DNA of 64,000 nt from DATAAP01 sp041690495 (lineage in GTDB: Bacteria > Pseudomonadota > Alphaproteobacteria > CACIAM-22H2): contig JAWLHE010000004.1 in assembly GCA_041690495.1 (NCBI GenBank), positions 62,001 through 126,000 on the forward strand, read 5' to 3'. How positions within the stretch are numbered: the stretch's first letter is position 1; each line of letters begins with the position of its first letter. The position numbers were made by a program, and so were the translations under genes. Below, one piece after another: positions 34,184 through 42,452 of this stretch. The notes under the pieces were generated by a model, which saw only the letters and a program-made list of their open reading frames with translations, was not told the origin of the DNA and did no database searches.

Positions 34184-35458
34184 GTGATCAACGATCCTCG
34201 CACCTTCCTGCGCCGCCTCTTCGATGCCGCGATTGCTGCCGCCGATCCGCGGCGGTGCGTCCCCGCGCATCTGCCCACGCCGCCCAGGGGCCGGACGATC
34301 GTCCTCGGTGCGGGCAAGGCATCCGCGGCCATGGCCCGGGCCGTCGAGGACCACTACCGGCAGCCGCTTGAAGGGCTCGTCGTCACGCGCTACGGGCACG
34401 CGGTGCCGTGCCACTCTATCGAGATCGTCGAGGCGGCGCATCCCGTACCGGACGAGAATGGCCGCAAGGCGGCCCTCCGGATGCTGGCGCTCGCAAAGGG
34501 TCACGGATCCGATGACCTCGTGCTCTGCCTGGTCTCCGGCGGCGGCTCGGCACTGACGACCCTACCTGCGCCGGGCATATCGCTGGCGGAAATGCAGGCT
34601 CTCACGACGGCGCTGCTGAAATCGGGCGCCACGATTCACGAGATGAACTGCGTACGAAAGCACCTTTCGCAGTTTGCCGGCGGTCGCCTGGCAGCCGCGA
34701 CCTATCCGGCACGGATCGTGACGCTCGCGATCTCAGATGTGCCGGGCGACGATCCGGCGGTCATCGCATCCGGTCCGACCGTTCCCGACCCGACCACGCG
34801 CGAGCAGGCGCAGGCGATCCTGGCCAAGTACCGTATCGAACCGCCGCCACCCGTCGCCGCGCATCTCGCACGGCCGGAGTGCGAATCGCCAAAGCCGGAC
34901 GATCCGCGGCTGCAGGCCGCCGAGTTCCGCATGATCGCCAGTCCGAAGCTGTCGCTGGAAGCGGCCGCGGCAATGGCGTGCGAAGCGGGTATAGAGGCCA
35001 TCGTGCTGGGCGACGCGATCGAAGGGGAGGCGAGCGAGGTTGGCCGCGAGCAGGCGCGGCTCGCGCGCATTATTGCGGACGGGAAAGGCCCGGTACGTCC
35101 GCCGGCGCTCCTCCTGTCCGGCGGCGAAACGACCGTCACCGTGCGCGGCAACGGTCGCGGTGGTCGCAATGTCGAATATCTCCTGGGCCTGACGCTTGCC
35201 CTGGACGGGGCGCCGGGCATCTTCGCTTTGGCTGCCGATACCGACGGAATCGACGGAACCGAGGACAATGCCGGCGCCGTTACAGCACCGGACAGCCTCA
35301 ACCGCGCCAGGGCCGCCGGGTACGATCCGGCTGCGATGCTCGACAACAATGACAGTTATAGACTTTTCGGCCGACTGGACGACCTGATCGTCACCGGGCC
35401 GACTTTGACGAATGTTAACGACTTTCGCGCCATCCTGATCCTGCCGGCCGGAAAATAG
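34184..35458 (+). CDS. Glycerate kinase, MOFRL/TtuD family
   Basis: Phosphorylates glycerate to 2- or 3-phosphoglycerate. It has about 424 residues with two domains: an N-terminal DUF4147-type domain (TIVLGAGKASAAMARAVE, LCLVSGGGSALTTLPAPG, NCVRKHLSQFAGGRLA, ISDVPGDDPAVIASGPTV) and a C-terminal MOFRL domain (LLLSGGETTVTVRGNGRGGRN and LAADTDGIDGTEDNAGA). The start is GTG at 34184 (VINDPRTFLRRLF); the open frame is longer but overlaps the transporter out of family context. Pyruvate kinase lies 40 nt downstream, linking glycerate to lower glycolysis. Confidence 0.93.
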   Translation: MINDPRTFLRRLFDAAIAAADPRRCVPAHLPTPPRGRTIVLGAGKASAAMARAVEDHYRQPLEGLVVTRYGHAVPCHSIEIVEAAHPVPDENGRKAALRMLALAKGHGSDDLVLCLVSGGGSALTTLPAPGISLAEMQALTTALLKSGATIHEMNCVRKHLSQFAGGRLAAATYPARIVTLAISDVPGDDPAVIASGPTVPDPTTREQAQAILAKYRIEPPPPVAAHLARPECESPKPDDPRLQAAEFRMIASPKLSLEAAAAMACEAGIEAIVLGDAIEGEASEVGREQARLARIIADGKGPVRPPALLLSGGETTVTVRGNGRGGRNVEYLLGLTLALDGAPGIFALAADTDGIDGTEDNAGAVTAPDSLNRARAAGYDPAAMLDNNDSYRLFGRLDDLIVTGPTLTNVNDFRAILILPAGK

Positions 35459-35498
35459 GTCGCTCCCGACAATAGCTTGCCATTAGAGTTGCCGGTTC

Positions 35499-36917
35499 AT
35501 GCGCCGCCAGAGATCAACCAAGATCGTTGCAACGCTCGGTCCGGCGACGTCTACGGCCGAACGGATCGAAGCCCTGTTCCATGCCGGCGTGGACGTCTTC
35601 CGACTGAACTTCAGCCACGGCTCGCACGAAGAGCATCGCGCCCGGGCCGAGTTGATCCGCGCCCTCGAGCGGCGGGTCGGCCGGCCGATCAGCATCATGC
35701 TCGATCTTCAGGGCCCCAAGCTTCGTGTCGGCAAGTTTCGCGATGGCAAGGCGCTGCTGGTCACGGGCGCGCGGTTCCGCCTGGACCTCGCCCCCGCGCC
35801 GGGCGACGAGACGCGCGCCCCCCTGCCCCACCCGGAGATCTTCGCCGCGATCGGCCCGGGCGCCGAACTGTTGCTCGACGACGGACGGATACGGCTCCGC
35901 GTCGTCGAATGCGGCCCGGATCATTGCATTACCGAGGTCGTCACCGGCGGCAAGTTGTCCGACCACAAGGGGGTCAACGTCCCCGGTGTCGTGCTTCCGC
36001 TTTCGCCGTTCACCGACAAGGACCGACGCGACCTCACATTCGGGCTCGACCTCGGGGTCGACTGGGTGGCCCTGTCATTCGTGCAGCGCCCCGACGACAT
36101 CGCCGAGGGCCGGCGCCTCATCGCCGGCCGAGCGTCGCTGCTTGCCAAGCTCGAGAAGCCGGCGGCGATCGAGCGGCTCGAGGAGATCGTCGAGCTGTGC
36201 GATGCGATCATGGTCGCGCGCGGCGATCTCGGCGTCGAGATGCCGCCGGAAGACGTGCCCGGCCTGCAGAAGCGCATAATCCGCGCGTGCCGGAGCGCCG
36301 GTAAGCCGGTGATCGTCGCGACGCAGATGCTGGATTCGATGGTCAATGCGCCCGCGCCGACCCGCGCCGAGGCGTCCGACGTCGCCACCGCCGTCTATGA
36401 TGGAACGGATGCCGTGATGCTGTCGGCGGAAACGGCGTCCGGCAATTATCCGCTCGAATCGGTGCAGATGATGAACCGCATCATCATGCGCACCGAGCGC
36501 GATCCGCTCTATCGCCGGATCATGGATGCCGATCACGCCGAGCCCGAGTCCACGGCGGCGGATGCGATCACGGCGGCGGCACGCCAGATCGCGCATACAA
36601 TCCGCGCCGCCGGCATCGTCACCTATACGACGTCGGGCTCGACGACCCTGAGGGCCGCGCGCGAGCGGCCGGGGGTGCCGATCCTCTGCCTGACCGAGCG
36701 CACCGCGACAGCGCGCCGGCTGTCAATGTGCTGGGGCGTGCACGCCGTCGTCACCGAGGACGTACACAATTTCCAGGAGATGGTCGCCAAGGCGGTTCAC
36801 GCCGCCCGATACGAGGAGTTTGCCAAACCTGGCGACCGCCTCGTCATTACCGCTGGCGTGCCATTCGGCACGCCCGGGGCGACCAATATCCTCCGCATAG
36901 CCTGGGTCGGCGACTGA
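35499..36917 (+). CDS. pyk: Pyruvate kinase
   Basis: Last glycolytic step, PEP + ADP to pyruvate + ATP; 472 residues, normal length. The catalytic barrel begins TKIVATLGPATSTAERIE, with FRLNFSHGSHEEH, the lysine-containing SIMLDLQGPKLRVGKFRDGKA, LLAKLEKPAAIERLEEI, the signature MVARGDLGVEMPPEDVPG and VIVATQMLDSM. The monovalent-cation and allosteric region ends with GATNILRIAWVGD. Its position after glycerate kinase suggests shared expression. A hairpin lies 12 nt past the stop. Confidence 0.97.
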   Translation: MRRQRSTKIVATLGPATSTAERIEALFHAGVDVFRLNFSHGSHEEHRARAELIRALERRVGRPISIMLDLQGPKLRVGKFRDGKALLVTGARFRLDLAPAPGDETRAPLPHPEIFAAIGPGAELLLDDGRIRLRVVECGPDHCITEVVTGGKLSDHKGVNVPGVVLPLSPFTDKDRRDLTFGLDLGVDWVALSFVQRPDDIAEGRRLIAGRASLLAKLEKPAAIERLEEIVELCDAIMVARGDLGVEMPPEDVPGLQKRIIRACRSAGKPVIVATQMLDSMVNAPAPTRAEASDVATAVYDGTDAVMLSAETASGNYPLESVQMMNRIIMRTERDPLYRRIMDADHAEPESTAADAITAAARQIAHTIRAAGIVTYTTSGSTTLRAARERPGVPILCLTERTATARRLSMCWGVHAVVTEDVHNFQEMVAKAVHAARYEEFAKPGDRLVITAGVPFGTPGATNILRIAWVGD

Positions 36918-36928
36918 CGAACGCCCCC

Positions 36929-36947
36929 GCCGGTTCGCGTAACCGGC
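36929..36947 (+). terminator. Hairpin between pyk and dps
   Basis: GCCGGTT and AACCGGC form a perfect 7-bp stem around CGCGT, 12 nt after the pyk stop, in the convergent space with dps. A T-rich tail is missing on either strand, so it may be a bidirectional but weak terminator. Confidence 0.45.
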
Positions 36948-36959
36948 CCCTTGCGCGGG

Positions 36960-37427
36960 TTACTCGAGATGCGCGCGCAGCATCCACGCCGCCTTGGCAT
37001 GGACCTGCATGCGCTCGATCATCATGTCGCCGCTGGCGACGTCGCCACCCTCCTCGGCGATCTCGTTGGCCTTTTCCGCGAGGCGGATGAGCGCCTCGTT
37101 GTCGGCGGCGAGCTCGCGCACCATCGCCATCGCCTCGGGCGGAGAATCGGGCGCTTCCTTGATCTCGCTGAGCTTGCCGTAAGCGCTGTAGCTACCCGGC
37201 GCGACGTGGCCCAAGGCGCGGATGCGCTCGGCCACCATGTCCACGGCGGCCGACAGCTCGGTGTATTGCTGCTCGAACAGCGTGTGCAGGGACGCGAACT
37301 GCGGACCGGTCACATTCCAGTGATAGTTGTGGGTTTTGAGATAGAGCGTATAGGTGTTGGCCAGTACGCGTCCGAGCGCATCGGCCATCGTCTTGCTCGG
37401 GTCGTTGCGTCCTTTATTCGCCGCCAT
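36960..37427 (-). CDS. dps: Dps/ferritin-like DNA-protection protein
   Basis: Dodecameric ferritin-like protein, 155 residues from ATG 37427, chosen because AAAGGAG sits just upstream (an ATG at 37448 is also in frame). The ferroxidase signature is clear: LYLKTHNYHWNVTGPQFASL, then HTLFEQQYTELSAAVDMVAERIRALG, providing His/Asp/Glu ligands. It oxidises Fe(II) with H2O2 and may bind DNA through its Lys/Arg-rich start (MAANKGRNDPSK). The AT-rich region upstream of the start carries palindromic TTAGA/TCTAA elements, consistent with iron or peroxide control. Confidence 0.93.
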   Translation of the reverse strand: MAANKGRNDPSKTMADALGRVLANTYTLYLKTHNYHWNVTGPQFASLHTLFEQQYTELSAAVDMVAERIRALGHVAPGSYSAYGKLSEIKEAPDSPPEAMAMVRELAADNEALIRLAEKANEIAEEGGDVASGDMMIERMQVHAKAAWMLRAHLE

Positions 37428-37449
37428 CGAGTTCTCCTTTAGTTCCATG

Positions 37450-37487
37450 TACTAGAGTCTTCTAGTATATTTTAGAAGCCATCTAAA
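37450..37487 (-). promoter_or_regulatory. Palindromic operator candidates upstream of dps
   Basis: This AT-rich stretch differs from its GC-rich surroundings. TACTAGA and TCTAGTA flank a 4-nt spacer (37450-37467), and TTTAGA with TCTAAA flank a 5-nt spacer (37471-37487). The second matches the motif upstream of the ahpC-like gene (TTAGA-N5-TCTAA). The arms resemble Irr iron-control elements (TTAGAA/TTCTAA) known in Rhizobiales. The sites lie 20-60 nt before the dps start, where they would cover the promoter. Confidence 0.6.
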
Positions 37488-37632
37488 TTGCACCTCCAGA
37501 GATAATCCCGATCTCCCCCGAAACAAGCGGCCGGCAGAAGACGGCCGCTATGCGGCAGGCGAATGGACCGGCGAGCGGTCGGGAATGCGGCCGCCGGCGC
37601 ACGCGCCGGCGGCAGACGTTCGAAGCGCCGCC

Positions 37633-39690
37633 TCAGGTCGGAACCTTCTCGGCATGCTCCTGCTTGCGCACGGCAACCCGCTCGGCGAGTTTGCCGCTCA
37701 ATTCCGCGAGATGGTCGAACACCCACTCGAACGTGCCCACACCCATGGTCGCGGAGCGCAGTTCGACGATGAGATTGTGCATTTCCGCCTGCGGCAGGAA
37801 CGCCGAAACCTCGTCCCATCCTTCCCAGTTGGCGCGCGCATCGTAGCCGAGGATCTGGCCGCGACGCGAGGAGATCAGGCGCTGCACCTTCGACGTGAAC
37901 TCTTTGGGTACGGCGACCGAGACCTTGCATACCGGCTCGAGGAGCACCGGATCGCATTTCGGCATGGCCTCGCGCATCGCCAATGCGCCGGCGGTCTTGA
38001 AGGCCTGGTCCGAGCTGTCGACGTCGTGATACTGGCCGTCGAAAAGGGTCACGTGCACATCGACGACCGGAAAACCGAGCGGCCCGCGATGCAGGTACTC
38101 GCGGATGCCGTCCTCGACGGCGGGAATGAAATTACGCGGGATGGCGCCGCCGACGATCTTATCCTCGAACGTGAATCCCTGGCCGCGGGGCAGCGGCCGG
38201 ATCTCCACCTTGACGTCGGCGAACTGGCCGTGACCGCCGGACTGGCGCTTGTGGCGCGCGTGCTGCTGGATTCCGCGCTTGATCGTTTCCTTATAGGGCA
38301 CCTGCGGCGGCCTGGCGCTAACGATGAGATTATATTGCGTTCGCAGCCGCTCGAGCGCCACGGCGAGATGGATCTCGCCCTGCCCCCACAGCACATGCTC
38401 GTTGGTGTCGGCATTGTGCTCGATCGACAGCGAACCGTCCTCCTCGGTCAGCCGGTGGAGCGCACCCGAGAGTTTCACCTCGTCGGCGCGCTTTTCGGCG
38501 GCGATCGCGAGCGCAAAGCAGGGCGTCGGCGGCGACGGCCACTGTATCAGCTCCTGCGGGATCTGGCCCGAGGGGGTGACGGTCGCTCCGGTACGGATGC
38601 CCTCGAGCCTGCCCAACGTCACAACCTCGCCGGACTCGGCCCTGGCGAGTTTGCTGCTGTTGATGCCGAGCGGGCGCCCGAGCCCGGCGAGGCGCGCAGC
38701 GGTTGTGCCGTCGCTCAAAGTCGCGCCGTCCGCGATCGGGCCGCGCCAAACGCGCACATAGGATTGCTTGCCCGAATGTGCTGCATACTGGGTCTTGAAG
38801 ATCTGCGCCAATGGTTCTCCGTCCGCAGGTATCCCCAGCCGGTCCATGGTTGCTGCCGCCTCGGGCACTTCATGACGCAAGGCCTTGAGCAGACGGCGCA
38901 CGCCGTGGTCGCGGTCGGCCGACCCCATCAGGACAGGCACAATGCGGTCACGACGCATGTTGCGCGTGATGTGCGCGTAAATGTCCTCCTTTGACGGGGT
39001 CGTGTCCTCGACCAGCTGCTCGAGCAGCTGGTCGTCAAAATCTGCGAGCGCCTCCAGCAGGCTCTGACGCGCCTCTCTCTCCCGATCGGTAACGTCCTTC
39101 GGCATGGGAACCAGGTCGGACGCCTGGCCGGGCTTGTAGTGGTAGGCGCGCTCGCTGACGAGATCGACGTACCCGGCTATCCTGTCGCCCTCGCGGATCG
39201 GCACCTGGCGCAGCACCAGCGGCCGCGCGGAGACGGACTGCAATGCCGCGAGCACATCGCGCACCCGCGACGTCGCCTGGTCGATCTTGTTGATGAATAC
39301 GACATGCGGAATCTGATGGTCGTCGAGGAACTTGAACAGCGGCGCCAGCATCAGGGCCCGCTCGGTGACGGGCTCGCAGACCACGACCGCCGCGTCCACG
39401 GCCATGAGCGCCGTGTAGGCCTCGTGCGCGAATTCGATCGAGCCAGGGCAATCGATGAAGGTCCAGCTCTCGCCCATGAACTGCGTTGCGGCAGCGCTCG
39501 GCTCGACGCTCATCTGGCGCGAGCGGGCCGGCGGCGAGGCGTCGCCGACCGTGCTTCCGTCCTTCACCGATCCCTTGCGCGGGATCGCGCCGGTAACGGC
39601 CAAAATACTTTCAAGCAGAGTGGTTTTGCCGCTGAGATAAGGGCCTACAAAGGCGACACAACGCGGGCCCGATGGTTGCTTCTGGGGCAT
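37633..39690 (-). CDS. Elongation factor G paralogue (EF-G-like, FusA2 type)
   Basis: Translational GTPase of 685 residues with all EF-G domains. The P-loop is GPYLSGKTTL (residues 16-25), G3 is FIDCPGSIEF and G4 is INKIDQ. The later domains include QYAAHSGKQSYVRVWRGPI, NEHVLWGQGEIHLAVALERL and SGGHGQFADVKVEIRPL. It is shorter and diverged from canonical EF-G, with the G2 switch region (RQMSVEPSAAATQF) lacking the usual RGITI context. It is isolated from ribosomal-protein genes, so it is more likely a stress or recycling paralogue than the housekeeping EF-G. Confidence 0.88.
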   Translation of the reverse strand: MPQKQPSGPRCVAFVGPYLSGKTTLLESILAVTGAIPRKGSVKDGSTVGDASPPARSRQMSVEPSAAATQFMGESWTFIDCPGSIEFAHEAYTALMAVDAAVVVCEPVTERALMLAPLFKFLDDHQIPHVVFINKIDQATSRVRDVLAALQSVSARPLVLRQVPIREGDRIAGYVDLVSERAYHYKPGQASDLVPMPKDVTDREREARQSLLEALADFDDQLLEQLVEDTTPSKEDIYAHITRNMRRDRIVPVLMGSADRDHGVRRLLKALRHEVPEAAATMDRLGIPADGEPLAQIFKTQYAAHSGKQSYVRVWRGPIADGATLSDGTTAARLAGLGRPLGINSSKLARAESGEVVTLGRLEGIRTGATVTPSGQIPQELIQWPSPPTPCFALAIAAEKRADEVKLSGALHRLTEEDGSLSIEHNADTNEHVLWGQGEIHLAVALERLRTQYNLIVSARPPQVPYKETIKRGIQQHARHKRQSGGHGQFADVKVEIRPLPRGQGFTFEDKIVGGAIPRNFIPAVEDGIREYLHRGPLGFPVVDVHVTLFDGQYHDVDSSDQAFKTAGALAMREAMPKCDPVLLEPVCKVSVAVPKEFTSKVQRLISSRRGQILGYDARANWEGWDEVSAFLPQAEMHNLIVELRSATMGVGTFEWVFDHLAELSGKLAERVAVRKQEHAEKVPT

Positions 39691-40109
39691 GACACCTCCC
39701 GTTCGGCGCGCACATCACGTCCGTCTTTTTGTGTTTTTCATAGTCTTCCCACGGGCGCGGACGATGGCAAGGGCTTTTCCCCGTGCGGCGGCTTGACAGT
39801 CCCCGGTGCCGGACGCCGAGGCGGTGCGCCGCGAACGAGCTAACTCCTTTTCGCCGGCGCTCTTACACCGCTCACCGGAGAACGCGATCGATAGGCCATG
39901 CGCCGCACACGACGGCTCGCAGCCGGCCTGCAGTTGACTTTCGTCAACTGTTTTCTGCCTGACTGAGGCGCGCAAGTACCCGCCGGCGGCGCTCATGATC
40001 GCGATGCGAGGGCGCATGCGTCCGGCGCCGGACTTCGTCACGACACGAGTGGCCATTTCGGAGCGAGCAGGTGCTTGATCCGTCGTTCGAATTCGCCGTG
40101 GCAGCCGGC
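39691..40109. other. Intergenic region with a perfect inverted repeat
   Basis: A 419-bp gap between two minus-strand genes. I see no convincing coding sequence. It holds a perfect 8-bp inverted repeat at 39931-39950 (CAGTTGAC, TTTC, GTCAACTG) followed by TTTT, which could be an operator or a terminator; the TTGAC within it resembles a -35 element. The rest shows no recognised motif. Confidence 0.5.
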
Positions 40110-41201
40110 TCATTCGACAGCGTAGCGCGCGACCGCGGCCGCATCCCATTCGAGCCCGTTGCCCGGCCGGTCCGGGATTGCGACGTATCCATCCTTCACC
40201 GCCAGCGGCTCGGCGAGGATGGCGGCGGCCCAGTCGACATACTCAAGCCAGTGGCAGGTCGGCGTGACCGCGAGCAGATGCGCGCTTACTTCGGGAAAGA
40301 GATGCGAGGACATCTCCATGCCGGCCGCGTCGGCGAGAGCCGCCGCGCGCAACCAGCCCGTGACGCCGCCGATGCGCTGCAGGTCGGGCATGACATAGTC
40401 GCAGGCATGCATGGCGAGCGCCGCCGCCATCGTGCGCGAGCCGACGAAATTCTCGCCGATCTGAATTGGCGTTGCGGCTTCGTGGGCAACGTGCGCGGCA
40501 CCGGCGTAGTCATCGTGCCGCACCGGCTCCTCGATCCAGTAGACCCCCTCGTCATCCAGCGCACGCGCACGCCGCACCGCTTCTGCAGGCGTGAGCGCCT
40601 GGTTGTAATCGGTCATCAGCGTCGCCGATGCCGGAATGCGGCGCTTCACCGCACGCACTGCCGCGAGATCGCCTTCGAGCGTCGGATATCCGAGCCGCAG
40701 CTTGATCGCGCTGAAGCCCTCGGCGAGCAGTTCCTCGGCCTCGTCAGCCAGCCGCGCCGGCTCGCCAAGGCTCATGCCGTTACTGTTATACGCCGGGACG
40801 GCGCGCGGCGCGCCGCCAAGGAGACGCACCAGCGGAACGCCGGCGGCTCGCGCCAGCGCGTCCCAGCAGGCGACATCTACGCAGGCCAGGGCGATGGCAA
40901 GATGACCGTGCAGTCCGAACAGGCGGAAGCGACCTTCGAGCCTGGCATGAAGGCCGACGGGTGCCAGGCGCTCGCCCTTGATCGCCGCAAGTATGTCGGG
41001 AACTGCGGCGCGGATCGGTGCGGTCGACATGGAGAGCCCGAACGCATAGGCCCGGCCAGTCACCCCTTCCTCGGTTTCGACGTCGAACAGGACGAGCGGT
41101 GCGTTGCGGATCATCGCGGCACTGGTGCCGAGCGGCCGCCGCAGCGGCACCGACACCGCGCGGGCGCGGATCTCGCGAATCTTCAGGTCCGGAATGTTCA
41201 T
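40110..41201 (-). CDS. Mandelate racemase/muconate-lactonizing-type enolase-superfamily enzyme
   Basis: Enolase-superfamily enzyme of 363 residues that abstracts a proton alpha to a carboxylate. The N-terminal capping domain spans roughly residues 1-115; the barrel holds the catalytic lysine pattern SAIKLRLGYP, metal ligands in LMTDYNQALTP, WIEEPVRHDD and IQIGENFVGS, the region VMPDLQRIGGVTGWLRAAAL, and a His in SSHLFPEVSAHLL that marks the mandelate-racemase-like subgroup. The actual acid-sugar or racemase substrate cannot be predicted from these residues. Flanked by a REP pair and an intergenic gap; no sugar operon is nearby. Confidence 0.85.
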   Translation of the reverse strand: MNIPDLKIREIRARAVSVPLRRPLGTSAAMIRNAPLVLFDVETEEGVTGRAYAFGLSMSTAPIRAAVPDILAAIKGERLAPVGLHARLEGRFRLFGLHGHLAIALACVDVACWDALARAAGVPLVRLLGGAPRAVPAYNSNGMSLGEPARLADEAEELLAEGFSAIKLRLGYPTLEGDLAAVRAVKRRIPASATLMTDYNQALTPAEAVRRARALDDEGVYWIEEPVRHDDYAGAAHVAHEAATPIQIGENFVGSRTMAAALAMHACDYVMPDLQRIGGVTGWLRAAALADAAGMEMSSHLFPEVSAHLLAVTPTCHWLEYVDWAAAILAEPLAVKDGYVAIPDRPGNGLEWDAAAVARYAVE

Positions 41202-41228
41202 GGCATCCCCCAGGTCGTGAGCAGGCCT

Positions 41229-41292
41229 CGCCCTTCGACACGCTCAGGCCGTAGCTCCGGCAAAAGCTCTCGTGCCGAGCCTATCGAAGGGA
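41229..41292. repeat. Inverted REP pair between two minus-strand genes
   Basis: CCCTTCGACACGCTCAGGC on one arm and GTGCCGAGCCTATCGAAGGG on the other are inverted copies of the same element with a short unrelated core between. It can form a long hairpin and lies between panE and the enolase-superfamily gene. The element family recurs at 12073 and 44987. Confidence 0.7.
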
Positions 41293-41344
41293 ATGGCCGC
41301 CGTCGAAGGAGAAGCATGACGGCGTGCACGAACCGGGTCCAGCG

Positions 41345-42283
41345 TCAGACCGGCGTCACCGCGGTGTTGCGCCCTTCGGCGTAAGGCTTGAGCGCCTGGT
41401 AGATGACCCGATGCACCGGCACGGGGACGTTGAGCAAGACCCCCAGATTCGCGACCTTGCCCGAGAGCCACGGCAATTCGAGGCGACTACCGCGCTCGAG
41501 ATCGCCGAGCATCGAGGACTTCATATCCTCCGGCAGCCCCTCGGCAAAATTCATCAGCTTCTCGAGCAAATCGTTGCCGACCCGGACGCCCTTGGCACGC
41601 GCTACCGCAATCGCCTCCGTCAGGGCGCTCTTGAACAGCTCCCGCGTGTCCGCATCGGCCATGATCGGCCCCTTGGGCAGACGCGTCAGCGCGGTGACGC
41701 CGCTGAACGAGGACAGGAACACGAACTTCTCCCAGATCACACGCTCGATGTCGGGGGAGATCGTGACGTCGATTCCGGCTTTCTCGCATGCCGCGCCGAA
41801 GGCATCTGCGCGCGCGCTTGCCCGTCCATCCAGCTCTCCGATCGTGATGCGCGCAAGGCTGCCGGTATGGCGGATGATGCCGGGTCCGGAGATCGCGGCG
41901 GATATCTGACAGGTGCCGCCCAGAACACGCTCCCGGCCCAGAGCGGCCACGAGCTGCTCCGTTGCGTCAATGCCGTTCTGCAGCGAGACGACGGCGGTTC
42001 CGGGTCCCAGCAGCGGCTTCGACGCCTCGATCGCTGCATCGGTGTCCCACAGCTTGACGGCGATCACCACAAGATCGACCGGGCCGATCTCCGAAGTCGC
42101 GTCGGTTGCATTGGCGGACTTCAGATGGATGTCGCCGAGCCGGCTCTTTACTCGCAGGCCGCAGCGGCGAATTTCCTCGAGATGACGCCCCCTCGCGACG
42201 AACGAAACGTCGTTGCCATGCTCCGCCAACCGGCCGCCGAAATAGCCGCCCACACCGCCAGTACCGATAATCGCAATCTTCAT
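41345..42283 (-). CDS. panE: 2-dehydropantoate 2-reductase
   Basis: NADPH-dependent ketopantoate reductase of pantothenate/CoA synthesis, 312 residues. The N-terminal Rossmann motif is KIAIIGTGGVGGYFGGRLAEHG followed by VSFVARGRHLEEIRRCGLRV; the middle segment VIAVKLWDTDAAIEASKPLL and SLQNGIDATEQLVAALG are family hallmarks. The C-terminal helical domain has WEKFVFLSSFSGVTALTR, with the conserved lysine, and ELPWLSGKVANLGVLLNVPVPV. Several paralogues of this family are not true PanE, so the role is probable rather than certain. Confidence 0.87.
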   Translation of the reverse strand: MKIAIIGTGGVGGYFGGRLAEHGNDVSFVARGRHLEEIRRCGLRVKSRLGDIHLKSANATDATSEIGPVDLVVIAVKLWDTDAAIEASKPLLGPGTAVVSLQNGIDATEQLVAALGRERVLGGTCQISAAISGPGIIRHTGSLARITIGELDGRASARADAFGAACEKAGIDVTISPDIERVIWEKFVFLSSFSGVTALTRLPKGPIMADADTRELFKSALTEAIAVARAKGVRVGNDLLEKLMNFAEGLPEDMKSSMLGDLERGSRLELPWLSGKVANLGVLLNVPVPVHRVIYQALKPYAEGRNTAVTPV

Positions 42284-42452
42284 TGCAACGCCTTTGACAT
42301 GAGTGAATGCCGATCAGATCCGGCGCGCAAACGCCGCCATCGCACCGGAAGAGCCCGGTACAAAGAATTGGCCGTACGGCTCCCGGAACATGATCCCGCC
42401 CCCCATGCCTGACCCTATCGGTTCAGCGATGGAGCGGGCGTACGCAAGGCGC

